From: an uncultured Acidobacteriota bacterium
Lineage (GTDB): Bacteria; Acidobacteriota; Terriglobia; Bryobacterales; Bryobacteraceae
Direction of reading: 5' to 3'
Length of the DNA: 34,190 bases
Assembly: GCA_900696665.1 (NCBI GenBank)
Contig: CAADGY010000438.1
Coordinates: forward strand, 1 to 34,190
How positions within the stretch are numbered: the first letter of the stretch is position 1; every line of letters starts with the position of its first letter. The notes below the pieces were generated by a model, which worked only from the letters and a program-made list of their open reading frames with translations, was not told the origin of the DNA and did no database searches. Made by a program: the position numbers and the translations under genes. Shown piece by piece: positions 18,050 through 25,149 of this stretch.

Positions 18050-18679
18050 ATGGCTGATTCCAGAGTACTGCCATTGGGTGAAGCGGAATGGGGCGGCGGA
18101 GTTTCACCATACGCTGTCGGGCACAAGAAACTGGGAATGTGGCTTTTCCTCCTGTCGGATTCGCTTACTTTCTCGGCATTGTTGATTGCCTACAGCTACG
18201 TGCGGATTGCAAGCGACCAATGGCCGCTTCCCTTTCATCTGTGGCCGTCAATTGCCATGGCCACGGTGATGACCTTTCTTCTACTCTCGTCTAGCCTCAC
18301 GATGGCCTTCGGCGTCGCTGCGGCAAAACGGGGCGATACCAGGAGCGCCGTCCGTTTCATTGTGCTCACGATCTTATGCGGAGTCGGATTTGTCGTCCTT
18401 CACGCCAATGAGTGGATGACGCTGATCGATGAAGGGGTGCGGTTGTGGAGCAATCCAATGGGCACACCCCTGTTTGGAGCGACCTTTTTTACCTTGACCG
18501 GCCTTCACATGGCACACGTGGCGAGCGGCGTCATTTATCTGGCGGTGATTGCCGCGGGGCTTCCGGGAAATCGCTTCCACCACGAGGATGTCGAGATCAG
18601 CGGCCTGTACTGGCATTTCGTGGACCTGGTCTGGATGTTTATCTTTCCGCTGGTCTATTTGCTGTCGGTAGCACCGTAA
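18050..18679 (+). CDS. Cytochrome c oxidase subunit III, second copy
   Basis: The product has 209 residues with five predicted membrane helices and belongs to the same haem-copper oxidase subunit III family as the gene before it, but the two are clearly diverged. Recognisable segments are GHKKLGMWLFLLSDSLTF near the N-terminus, FTLTGLHMAHVASGVIYL, and the terminal LYWHFVDLVWMFIFPLVYL. ATG 18050 was chosen over GTG 18041 because GGGAGG lies just upstream of the GTG and gives normal spacing only to the ATG. I infer that the two subunit III proteins occupy one oxidase or allow alternative assemblies; the sequence cannot decide. Confidence 0.88.
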   Translation: MADSRVLPLGEAEWGGGVSPYAVGHKKLGMWLFLLSDSLTFSALLIAYSYVRIASDQWPLPFHLWPSIAMATVMTFLLLSSSLTMAFGVAAAKRGDTRSAVRFIVLTILCGVGFVVLHANEWMTLIDEGVRLWSNPMGTPLFGATFFTLTGLHMAHVASGVIYLAVIAAGLPGNRFHHEDVEISGLYWHFVDLVWMFIFPLVYLLSVAP

Positions 18680-18708
18680 AGCTGTGCATTCAGAAAAGGG
18701 GTGATTCC

Positions 18709-19023
18709 ATGAATCAGGAACCAACACACGTGGAAAGCGACGGTTCCGCGGCTTATATATGGGTATGGATCTGCCTGCTGGCCCTGACCGCGGTAGAGAT
18801 TGTGTTTGCTTATGTGCACCTGCTCCCCGTCTCCGGTATGCTGTTGCTGCTGATGGCGCTCTCTATCGTCAAAGCAGGGCTCATCATGGCGTACTTCATG
18901 CACCTCCGGTTTGAAAGGCCAAGCCTTGTCGTATCCCTGATACCCGGTGCGGTTCTGGTGATTACTCTGCTTCTCGTATTCTTTCTGGATAGCTTCCGGT
19001 TGTTTGAGTTGAGGGTTCGATAG
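18709..19023 (+). CDS. Cytochrome c oxidase subunit IV (prokaryotic COX4 family)
   Basis: A 104-residue accessory subunit of the oxidase with three membrane helices. The family signature is visible as ALSIVKAGLIMAYFMHLRFE, in which the Lys and the YFMHL motif are typical of bacterial subunit IV, followed by a hydrophobic C-terminal helix ending in a charged tail. ATG 18709 follows AGGGGTG. An open frame reaching back to 18445 in the same phase runs inside the preceding gene and is not real. It follows the second subunit III gene by 29 nt. Confidence 0.88.
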   Translation: MNQEPTHVESDGSAAYIWVWICLLALTAVEIVFAYVHLLPVSGMLLLLMALSIVKAGLIMAYFMHLRFERPSLVVSLIPGAVLVITLLLVFFLDSFRLFELRVR

Positions 19024-19029
19024 GCGGAT

Positions 19030-19386
19030 ATGCGCGTGGCAATAATGGTTGGCGCTCTCGCAGCCACTTACGGCGGGCCGTTGTCCGGTCAGTGTTCGAT
19101 GTGCCGCACCGCACTGGCCGGACAGGGGCCGGTGGTCGCCAACACACTGAACACCGCGATTCTGATACTGCTCATTCCGGCAGTGACCCTGTTCAGCAGC
19201 GTTATTCTGTTGGCCTTCCGGTTCCAGAGTAAACAGACAGCCGAAGAGGCTGGGATGGCAAACGATGGCACTAACGATGAGAGAGCAAATGATTCTGAAC
19301 CTGATTTGTTCGGTGATTGCACTGGGCACGCTCGGTGCGGTGGCCTGGTATCTGATCACAGGGCGCGCGTCTCAAGAGGGCATTGA
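19030..19386 (+). CDS. Small exported membrane protein with CSMC motif; tail overlaps next gene
   Basis: I do not recognise a named function. The first 70 residues look genuine: a short hydrophobic leader ending at SGQCSMCRTALAGQGP, then a membrane helix (NTAILILLIPAVTLFSSVILLAF). The CxxC pair lies at the outer face and could bind metal or form a disulphide. Small proteins of this layout sit at the end of oxidase operons in some acidobacterial-type clusters, from memory. After about residue 75 the sequence becomes polar and unlike the rest, and the last 40 codons overlap the following gene by 122 nt in another frame. This suggests that the original stop has been lost or that a frameshift lies near 19250. 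Confidence 0.6.
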   Translation: MRVAIMVGALAATYGGPLSGQCSMCRTALAGQGPVVANTLNTAILILLIPAVTLFSSVILLAFRFQSKQTAEEAGMANDGTNDERANDSEPDLFGDCTGHARCGGLVSDHRARVSRGH

Positions 19387-19555
19387 TGGCCTGTTTTGGG
19401 TGCTCTCTTTCCTATTGGCGGCTATTCTGTTTTCCCTGATGCCTCTTCAATCTCTTCGAGCTGCTCTTCTGCGCGATCTCCTCAAGCGAGTACGGCGTAA
19501 AGCACAAACAGATCGGAAACAGCAGATCGCGCAGGCGGCCTCGCAGAAACAGTAA
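19265..19555 (+). CDS. Small two-helix membrane protein of unknown function
   Basis: The product has 96 residues (92 if the in-frame ATG 19277 is used). Two membrane helices (about 10-30 and 43-61) are followed by a strongly basic C-terminal tail (LLKRVRRKAQTDRKQQ). No motif gives a function. It overlaps the previous gene in another frame and joins the next gene through TAATG at 19553-19557, so translational coupling at its end is likely. Its place at the end of the oxidase operon suggests a role in oxidase assembly or stability, but this is inference only. Confidence 0.6.
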   Translation: MALTMREQMILNLICSVIALGTLGAVAWYLITGRASQEGIDGLFWVLSFLLAAILFSLMPLQSLRAALLRDLLKRVRRKAQTDRKQQIAQAASQKQ

Positions 19556-20427
19556 TGACACCGAATAGCATCCCGCCGCCCCAGCCAGCCAAAGCCCGGG
19601 CTCCCCGGCGCTGGCTTCTTATCGGAATGTGGGCGGTTGCTATCCCGCTTGTGTCCATGCCTCTGGTTTTTTGGTATCAAACATGGTTCGGCCGTGAACT
19701 GACAGACGAAGACCTCAGGCGGTATCTCCAGGACGAGCAACATCCCCGCCGCATCCAACACGCGCTTTCCCAAATATCGGACCGCATAGCGCGTGGCGGG
19801 GGCTCCGTCACCGGATGGTATCCACAGGTCCTTGCGGCAGCACGAAACTCCAGGCCGGAGATTCGTAGCACCGCCGCCTGGGTGATGGGCCAGGACAACA
19901 CCTCGCAGATGTTTCACGAGACGCTACTGAAGCTTCTCTCCGACCCCGAGCCGGCTGTCCGCCGGAATGCCGCGCTGTCGCTGATCCGGTTTGGCGATAG
20001 CCGGGGACGGCCCGAACTTCTCGATATCCTACGCCCCCGGTCCATCCGTGCGCCGGTTGACGGCGTCGTCTCTTTCAACACACCGGAAGGAGAGGCGGTG
20101 GTGGCGGGTATCGCTGTTGGCAGCATTGCAGGCTCTCAGGGTGAACCGGTCCCTCTGCGAGCCCCTTTTTCCGGGCGTCTCGAGAGTCTCGCCGTAAAGG
20201 ACGGCTCGCACGTCAAACGTGGGGACGAGGTCCTATTCGTTCGCGCCGATTCGCCGGAAATCTGGGAGGCACTGCGAGGATTGTACTTCATCGGAATTGA
20301 GAGCGATCTGGAACAGATCGATCAGTACCGCGGCGAACTGCCGGACATGGATGCCCGCATCCGGCAACAGGCTGCATTAACGGCGCAAGCTATACGTAAT
20401 CGCGCCGGACGTAGTCCCATTCCGTAG
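19555..20427 (+). CDS. Membrane-anchored HEAT-repeat / barrel-sandwich (HlyD- or biotinyl-like) fusion protein
   Basis: The 290-residue product has a Pro-rich start, one membrane helix (about 21-40), then HEAT-like helices (about 50-160, with RSTAAWVMGQDNTS and EPAVRRNAALSLIRFGD). A barrel-sandwich hybrid domain follows (about 162-232, with IRAPVDGVVSFN, LRAPFSGRLESLAVKDGSHV and KRGDEVLFVRADSP), ending in a helical tail. The two half-motifs of the lipoyl/biotinyl fold lack an obvious attachment lysine in an MKM-type turn, so a structural or membrane-fusion-protein-like role is more likely than a cofactor carrier. It starts inside the stop of the preceding gene (TAATG) and is the last gene of the respiratory block. 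Its function is unknown; assembly or scaffolding is a guess. Confidence 0.7.
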   Translation: MTPNSIPPPQPAKARAPRRWLLIGMWAVAIPLVSMPLVFWYQTWFGRELTDEDLRRYLQDEQHPRRIQHALSQISDRIARGGGSVTGWYPQVLAAARNSRPEIRSTAAWVMGQDNTSQMFHETLLKLLSDPEPAVRRNAALSLIRFGDSRGRPELLDILRPRSIRAPVDGVVSFNTPEGEAVVAGIAVGSIAGSQGEPVPLRAPFSGRLESLAVKDGSHVKRGDEVLFVRADSPEIWEALRGLYFIGIESDLEQIDQYRGELPDMDARIRQQAALTAQAIRNRAGRSPIP

Positions 20428-20803
20428 CGGGACGATCCGGTTCGGCTGGTAGAACGACTCCATGACTCTGTTCCCACTCGCCGATGGCGACCATTTCGAT
20501 TGCGTCCCACGGACAACCGTCGAGGAATGTGCCGTCCGGGCCTTTGCTGGTGCACTTGGCACATCCAATGCAAGTGGACTTGTCTACTTCAATTCTGCCG
20601 AACGGAGAATACTCCTCGTCCGGAACCCAAAACATACAAGCTTCCACCGGGCAGTATGCGACGCACGCCGGAGAACCGGCGCATCCGGTGCAGTTCTCAT
20701 TGATGATCGCAATCTGTTTCGGTTTGCGCTTGCGCAAATCGGTGCGCCCGCGCGAAAGCGGCTCCATCTTCTGGATCAGGTTCGTTTCGGCGACGGTCGA
20801 CAT
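20390..20803 (-). CDS. Ferredoxin with two [4Fe-4S] cluster motifs
   Basis: A small soluble electron-transfer protein of 137 residues. The first cluster motif reads CTGCAGSPACVAYCP and the second begins CIGCAKC and closes with DGCPW after a longer insert. ATG at 20803 (minus strand) was chosen because GGGGAG lies about 10 nt upstream and the family sequence begins soon after; the frame is open to 20872 but adds nothing recognisable. It is convergent with the HEAT-fusion gene and their 3' ends overlap by 38 bp. The partner is not shown by the sequence; FixX-like or reductase-associated ferredoxins are possible. Confidence 0.82.
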   Translation of the reverse strand: MSTVAETNLIQKMEPLSRGRTDLRKRKPKQIAIINENCTGCAGSPACVAYCPVEACMFWVPDEEYSPFGRIEVDKSTCIGCAKCTSKGPDGTFLDGCPWDAIEMVAIGEWEQSHGVVLPAEPDRPATEWDYVRRDYV

Positions 20804-20885
20804 GGTGTAGTTGCTCCCCGGGGAACATCCCAGCAACTCCACCGCCAGGTCGGCGGCATATGCCGACCCCATAATACAACGATTA

Positions 20886-20918
20886 TTGCTTTTCGTGAAC
20901 AGAATTTTCCGCTATAAA
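20886..20918 (+). promoter_or_regulatory. Weak candidate promoter upstream of the NmrA-type gene
   Basis: TATAAA at 20913-20918 lies in an AT-rich stretch between divergent genes. The best -35 candidates are TTGCTT at 20886 (spacing too long at 21) or TTTTCG at 20890 (spacing 17, poor match). Only the -10 element is convincing. Confidence 0.3.
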
Positions 20919-20975
20919 TAGGGGCAGTCGAATGCAACTGGGCATTTGCAGTGCGAATTTTCAGGAGGGCGGGCG

Positions 20976-21872
20976 ATGATTCTCGTTGTTGGCGCCACGG
21001 GGCTATTGGGGCAAGAAATCTGCCGGCGGCTGCGGGAGCACGGAGTGCCTGTGAGAGCACTGGTCCGGCCGACAGCCAATCCGGAACGGTTGAACAGTCT
21101 CCGTGAAATCGGAGTGGAACTCTTCGGCGGGGACCTGAAGAATATCGACAGCGTGTCCGCCGCGTGTCACGATGTCCATACGGTAGTGAATGCCGCTTCT
21201 TCGGTGTTTTCGCGCCAGGCGGGTGACTCTGTGGAAAGTGTGGATTGGGGCGGCTCTCTGAGTCTCGTCCGCTTCGCCCGTGTTCTTGGCGTCGATCGAT
21301 TTGTTTACATCACAGTGCCGCATGAGTTGCACTGCGATTGCGAGCTTTTCAAGGCGAAAAACGACGTGATCCGCGAATTGAAGTATCACGCCATGCCTTA
21401 CACCATCCTCTCGACAAACTACTTCATGGAGGTTTGGCTCAGCAGTACTTGTGAGTTCGACGCCATGAACAGGACGGTTACGATTTTTGGCGCTGGAACC
21501 GCGCCCGTCGCCTGGGTTTCCCGCAGCGATGTGGCGGAGATTGCTGTCCGCTCGCTTGATTCCGCCGCCGCGCTGAACCAGGATCTGAATGTGGGAGGTC
21601 CCGAGAATCTCTCACCTCTTGAAGTGGTTCGCATTTTCGAGGAGGTCTCCGGACAACGCTACTCGGTCACTCATATACCCGAGTCACGTCTCGAAGCCGA
21701 TTTTCGGGCGGCAAAGGATCCGAGCGAGCGGGCGATAGCGGCGTTCAAACTGGAATATGCCCGCGGCTGCCCCATGGACATGTCGGAAACCCTAGGGCGA
21801 ATCCCGATGGAGTTGACATCGGTCCGAACCTACGCAGGGCGCCTGCTGGCTTCCAAAACCGCAGCAGTCTAG
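20976..21872 (+). CDS. NmrA/Ycf39-like NAD(P)-binding reductase or epimerase
   Basis: A 298-residue short-chain-dehydrogenase-type protein of the atypical NmrA group. The nucleotide-binding motif GATGLLGQEI lies at residues 7-16, followed by the basic residues after the second strand (RALVRP) that favour NADP(H). A classical YxxxK catalytic pair is not evident, as is common in this group. Later segments (VSRSDVAEIAVRSLD, LNVGGPENLSPLEVVRIFEE) are typical of the family. ATG 20976 follows AGGAGGG with 6-nt spacing. The substrate cannot be named. It is transcribed alone and is followed by a decayed insertion sequence. Confidence 0.8.
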   Translation: MILVVGATGLLGQEICRRLREHGVPVRALVRPTANPERLNSLREIGVELFGGDLKNIDSVSAACHDVHTVVNAASSVFSRQAGDSVESVDWGGSLSLVRFARVLGVDRFVYITVPHELHCDCELFKAKNDVIRELKYHAMPYTILSTNYFMEVWLSSTCEFDAMNRTVTIFGAGTAPVAWVSRSDVAEIAVRSLDSAAALNQDLNVGGPENLSPLEVVRIFEEVSGQRYSVTHIPESRLEADFRAAKDPSERAIAAFKLEYARGCPMDMSETLGRIPMELTSVRTYAGRLLASKTAAV

Positions 21873-21890
21873 CCCGAAGTTCCACCCCAT

Positions 21891-23613
21891 TCATAGCCGT
21901 GTGCGTTGATACGAGGGGACTTGGCTCGAAATTTGGGTGGGTTTACTGACTACAGTTTGACACTGAAGGTCGAGGCCGTGTTGCTGTGAGGCAGTGGGGC
22001 GGGTGGTGGGTTGTATTCGGTTCTTGACGATGGTCGCCAGGTCCCGCATCCAATCAGAGAAGCTCTGGATCGTCCGTTTGTCCTCGCTGCGTTGGGTGCA
22101 CGCTTTGGACAGGGCGCGGGCGGACCTGCGGGCCGGGGAGACGGGGGATCTTCGCGGGGCGCCGCGTTGTTCGTCGTCAAACAGCACCGGCGCCAAGGCC
22201 CGGCGCATATGCCATTCGACGTAGTAGGCGAGCATCCCAATCAGAATGTGCGCGCGCACACGCTTTTCCAGCCGGTGATGAATCGGCCGCACATGCAGGT
22301 CGACGCTCTTCAGCGAGCGGAAAGCTCGCTCGACTTGCGCCAAACGCTTGTAGGCCAGCACCGTCTGATCACGGTCGAGCTGCCCGGCCGGGACGTTGGT
22401 GCGGAGGACGTAGATGCCATCCAGCGCCGTGTCGGCGTCGATGCGGCACTGGTCACGCTCCCAGTGGAGCCCGTCGGTGAACACATGCCAGCGAAAGTAC
22501 TTGCCGACCTTGGATGAGGCCAGCGCCTTTCCGATCAGGTAGCCGATTTTGTCTTCGCCGCGCAAGGGTTGGCGTTTGCGCCGGGTGGCGCTGGCGATCT
22601 CGCTCAGTTTCTTCTCGGCGGCGGCGATCAGTTCACCGCGCTTGCGCACACGTTCGGCGGCCAGCAATGGATTGCGGCACACGATGAGGCGTTCGCCGGG
22701 ATAGTCCGGATGCTCGATTTCGGCCAGATCCTGCTGGTCGAAGAGCGGCATCTGCAGCGCGTCTTGCGCCACCAGTTTCTGAATCTGGGAGGCGTGGAGT
22801 GCGCTCACCCTTTCCAGTCCTTCGTGGGTGCGAAGATCCTCTTCAATGCGTTTCTGCCGTGAGCATGCCGCGATCACCGACCAGGACGACGCGCTCCAGG
22901 TGAAAGCGCTGGCGCAGTTTGTTCACTTGCGTAGCCACGGTCTTTGGATCGCCCGTGTTGCCTTCGAAGACTTCAACGGCGACGGGCAGCCCTCGGGATC
23001 CGAGCGCAGCCCAAAAACGATCTGCGGGTTGGCGCGCCGCTCGTCGCGGGAGTAGCCGAGCTTGGCTAATTAGCGGGCAGTGGCGCCCTTCGAAATAGGT
23101 CGAAGTGAGATCCTAGAGCACCAGCGTGCCCTCCCGCAAATGACGGCGCGCCAGATGGGCTTCGATGGCGGACTGACGCTCCACCAGCCAATCCATGGCT
23201 GCGCAGAGATCGTCTTCCTGCAAGTGATCGAGGCCGAGCGACTCGCCCAGCGTGCTGTGGCAGGTTTCGGTGCGGAGCGCGCGGTGGGTGGCGAGTTTGG
23301 AGCCCGGTTCGAAGATGCGGGAAGCGATGAGGGCGAGCGCGGCACACCGGTGGCGGCCGTCGGAGGTGTCGAGCAGGCCGGCCAGTCCGAGTCGGTCGAA
23401 GGTGGCCAGCACCGCGGCACAATGGCCGTGCGGCCTGGAGCGGGTAATGGCGGGGGACTCGCCCTTCAGAGCCGAGCGCAGCACGGCAATTTTGGCCGGA
23501 GGCCAGTGCGAGAGGCTGGTGATGGTGCGATTGCAGACGTTGCCGTTTTCGCGAAAGCTCTCGCGGAGGAGGATGGCGGGAGCTACAATAACGAGCCCAA
23601 AAGCTGCTAACAC
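21891..23613 (-). pseudogene. Decayed IS1634-like (IS4-type DDE) transposase
   Basis: Translating the minus strand across frames gives one transposase: an N-terminal part (ILLRESFRENG, NRTITSLSHWPP), then LTSTYFEGRHCPL, then a DDE-region segment ERVVLVGDRGML, and a C-terminal part with YKRLAQVERAFRSLKSVDL and HHRLEKRVRAHILI. It is broken by an in-frame TAG at 23113-23115, where LxL-Tyr-DLTS would be expected, and by frameshifts near 23070, 22990 and 22865. No single open frame covers it, so it should be inactive. I could not identify terminal inverted repeats or a target-site duplication. The flanking genes are not interrupted. Confidence 0.8.
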
Positions 23614-23845
23614 CGTGAAAACAAGAAACCCTACATGCGATGAGGGGTGGAAATCCGGACTAGCCCAGGTGCGAAAACTCGCGAAAACCAGGGATTCGCA
23701 ACAAAATCAGGTACGGATGGTCTATTTTGTGTTAGACCTGATAGTTCTGGATCATTGCCTTTTCCTTTAGGCTTATCTAGTATGAAAGATCGTAGCAAAC
23801 ACTGGTGATTGCCAACTTACTACCGGGGAAGGAGTTCTTCCAGAG
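23614..23845. other. Intergenic stretch between IS remnant and bactofilin gene
   Basis: The 232 bases contain no convincing gene. The right part has a candidate promoter (separate entry). The left part probably contains the degraded outer end of the insertion sequence. A short direct repeat, CGAAAAC, occurs twice near 23670-23690. Confidence 0.4.
23755..23783 (+). promoter_or_regulatory. Candidate sigma-70 promoter for the bactofilin gene
   Basis: TTGCCT at 23755-23760 and TAGTAT at 23778-23783 are 17 bases apart; each matches four of six consensus positions. The site lies about 60 nt upstream of the first bactofilin start, in AT-rich sequence. Confidence 0.4.
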
Positions 23846-24442
23846 ATGTGGAATAGAAGGAAAGATGAGGATGTTCGCAAGCCGACCGCGGCACCGTTTC
23901 GTCCGGTTTCGAACCCGCAATCAAGTTCCACCGAATTTCCAAAGGAGGGGATGCCTATGTCAACCATGCCTACACGAGGTTTCGAGCCTGAGACGCCGCG
24001 AACCGGATCTGCTGTAATCGGCAAGTCCGTAGTCATAAAAGGTCAAATTCATAGTCGCGAAGATCTGGTCGTCGACGGTGAGCTTGAAGGCACAATCGAG
24101 GCGCACGAGCACCGCATCACCGTCGGCCCGAACGGCAAAATTCAAGCTAACCTGAAAGGCCGCGAAGTGGTCCTGCTCGGCCAGGTACATGGCAATGTCG
24201 AGGCCACCGACAAGATCGAGATCCGCAAGGACGCGCGGCTGGTCGGCGATATCAAAACAGCGCGGATTGTCATTGAGGATGGCGCATACTTTAAGGGAAG
24301 CATAGACATTTCGAAGACCGAACCGAAAGCTGCGCCGCAACCACAGCGTCCGGCGGGGCCGGCGCCGGAATCAGCGCCTGTCACAGCCCCGCCTCCTACA
24401 GCATCGAATCCGGCGTCCTTGTCCGCCGAACGGAAACGGTAA
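23846..24442 (+). CDS. Bactofilin (polymer-forming cytoskeletal protein)
   Basis: Bactofilins form nucleotide-independent filaments on the inner membrane that position cell-wall or morphogenetic enzymes. The 198-residue product has a basic N-terminus MWNRRKDED, a Pro/Ser-rich linker, a central beta-helix domain of about 110 residues (about 52-160: SVVIKGQIHSREDLVVDGEL, GREVVLLGQVHGNVEATDKI, KTARIVIEDGAYFKGSIDI), and a Pro/Ala-rich tail. Two starts are credible. ATG 23846 gives the MWxRR-type N-terminus that resembles known membrane-targeting ends. ATG 23957 has a much stronger Shine-Dalgarno, AAAGGAGGGG at 23941-23950, and would give a short form without that end. The methyltransferase-like gene follows 23 nt later. 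Confidence 0.9.
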   Translation: MWNRRKDEDVRKPTAAPFRPVSNPQSSSTEFPKEGMPMSTMPTRGFEPETPRTGSAVIGKSVVIKGQIHSREDLVVDGELEGTIEAHEHRITVGPNGKIQANLKGREVVLLGQVHGNVEATDKIEIRKDARLVGDIKTARIVIEDGAYFKGSIDISKTEPKAAPQPQRPAGPAPESAPVTAPPPTASNPASLSAERKR

Positions 24443-24465
24443 GCCAAGGAGGCTGGGACATACAA

Positions 24466-25149
24466 TTGTTGCGGGAGCGGTTGAAGAGCCTTATCCATGC
24501 CGGGCGGAATGGAGTGGATTCCACCGCTGGCGAAGCCGTACGTGGCCGCTACGGAGCAGCGCAGAAAGCGGCCATTCCGCGCCATAGCAATGGCCTCGAA
24601 CAGTTTTTTTTCGCGATCCGGGATACGGCCGGCCTGAATATCCTCGACCTTTCGGGCGCAAGTCAGGAGAATATCAACTTCATCACGAATTTGGGCCACC
24701 GTATCTATACGGAGAACTTCCTTCACATCGTCGACTCCACCTACCAGGCTGAGGATTCTCTTTCCGAACGCGCGCTTCAGGACCTGGGCAACCGCGTATT
24801 GCAACAATGTTTTGATTTTCCGGATCACTACTTCGACGGAGCGCTGGTGTGGGATAGTCTCCAGCATCTGAAGCCTCCCGTGCTTCAGATTGCGGTGGGT
24901 GGCCTTTTTCGGGTGCTGCGGCCCAATGCTTACCTTTTCGCCCTTTTCAGCGCACAGGAACGGGTGCAGGAGATGGAGGCCTGCTCCTATCGCATCGCGG
25001 ACTCCCAAACGCTGCTGCTGGCCTCCACCGGTTCGAGACCAATACAGTTTTTCAGCACACGAATGCTTGAAAAGATCTTCCAGCAGTATCAGACCGTGAA
25101 GTTCTTTCTCACGCGCGACCACCTGAGGGAAGTACTCGTAAAGCGATAA
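24466..25149 (+). CDS. Putative class I SAM-dependent methyltransferase-like protein
   Basis: The 227-residue product has the general layout of a Rossmann-fold methyltransferase: NILDLSGASQENINFITNLGH as a diverged SAM-binding strand-loop, FPDHYFDGALVWDSLQHL as the acidic strand 4 region, and a VGGLFRVLRPNAYLFALFSA segment typical of the post-motif helix and strand. The Gly-rich loop is degenerate (Leu-Ser-Gly-Ala-Ser), so activity is uncertain. The start is TTG 24466, with GGAGG upstream at about 24449. It probably shares the bactofilin transcript. Its stop (25147-25149) abuts the stop of the opposing epimerase gene with no gap. Confidence 0.68.
   Translation: MLRERLKSLIHAGRNGVDSTAGEAVRGRYGAAQKAAIPRHSNGLEQFFFAIRDTAGLNILDLSGASQENINFITNLGHRIYTENFLHIVDSTYQAEDSLSERALQDLGNRVLQQCFDFPDHYFDGALVWDSLQHLKPPVLQIAVGGLFRVLRPNAYLFALFSAQERVQEMEACSYRIADSQTLLLASTGSRPIQFFSTRMLEKIFQQYQTVKFFLTRDHLREVLVKR

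Noticed and set aside
22011-22862. Plus-strand open frames across the transposase region
   Set aside because: They are antisense shadows of a GC-rich transposase; the minus strand gives recognisable transposase segments and the plus strand none.
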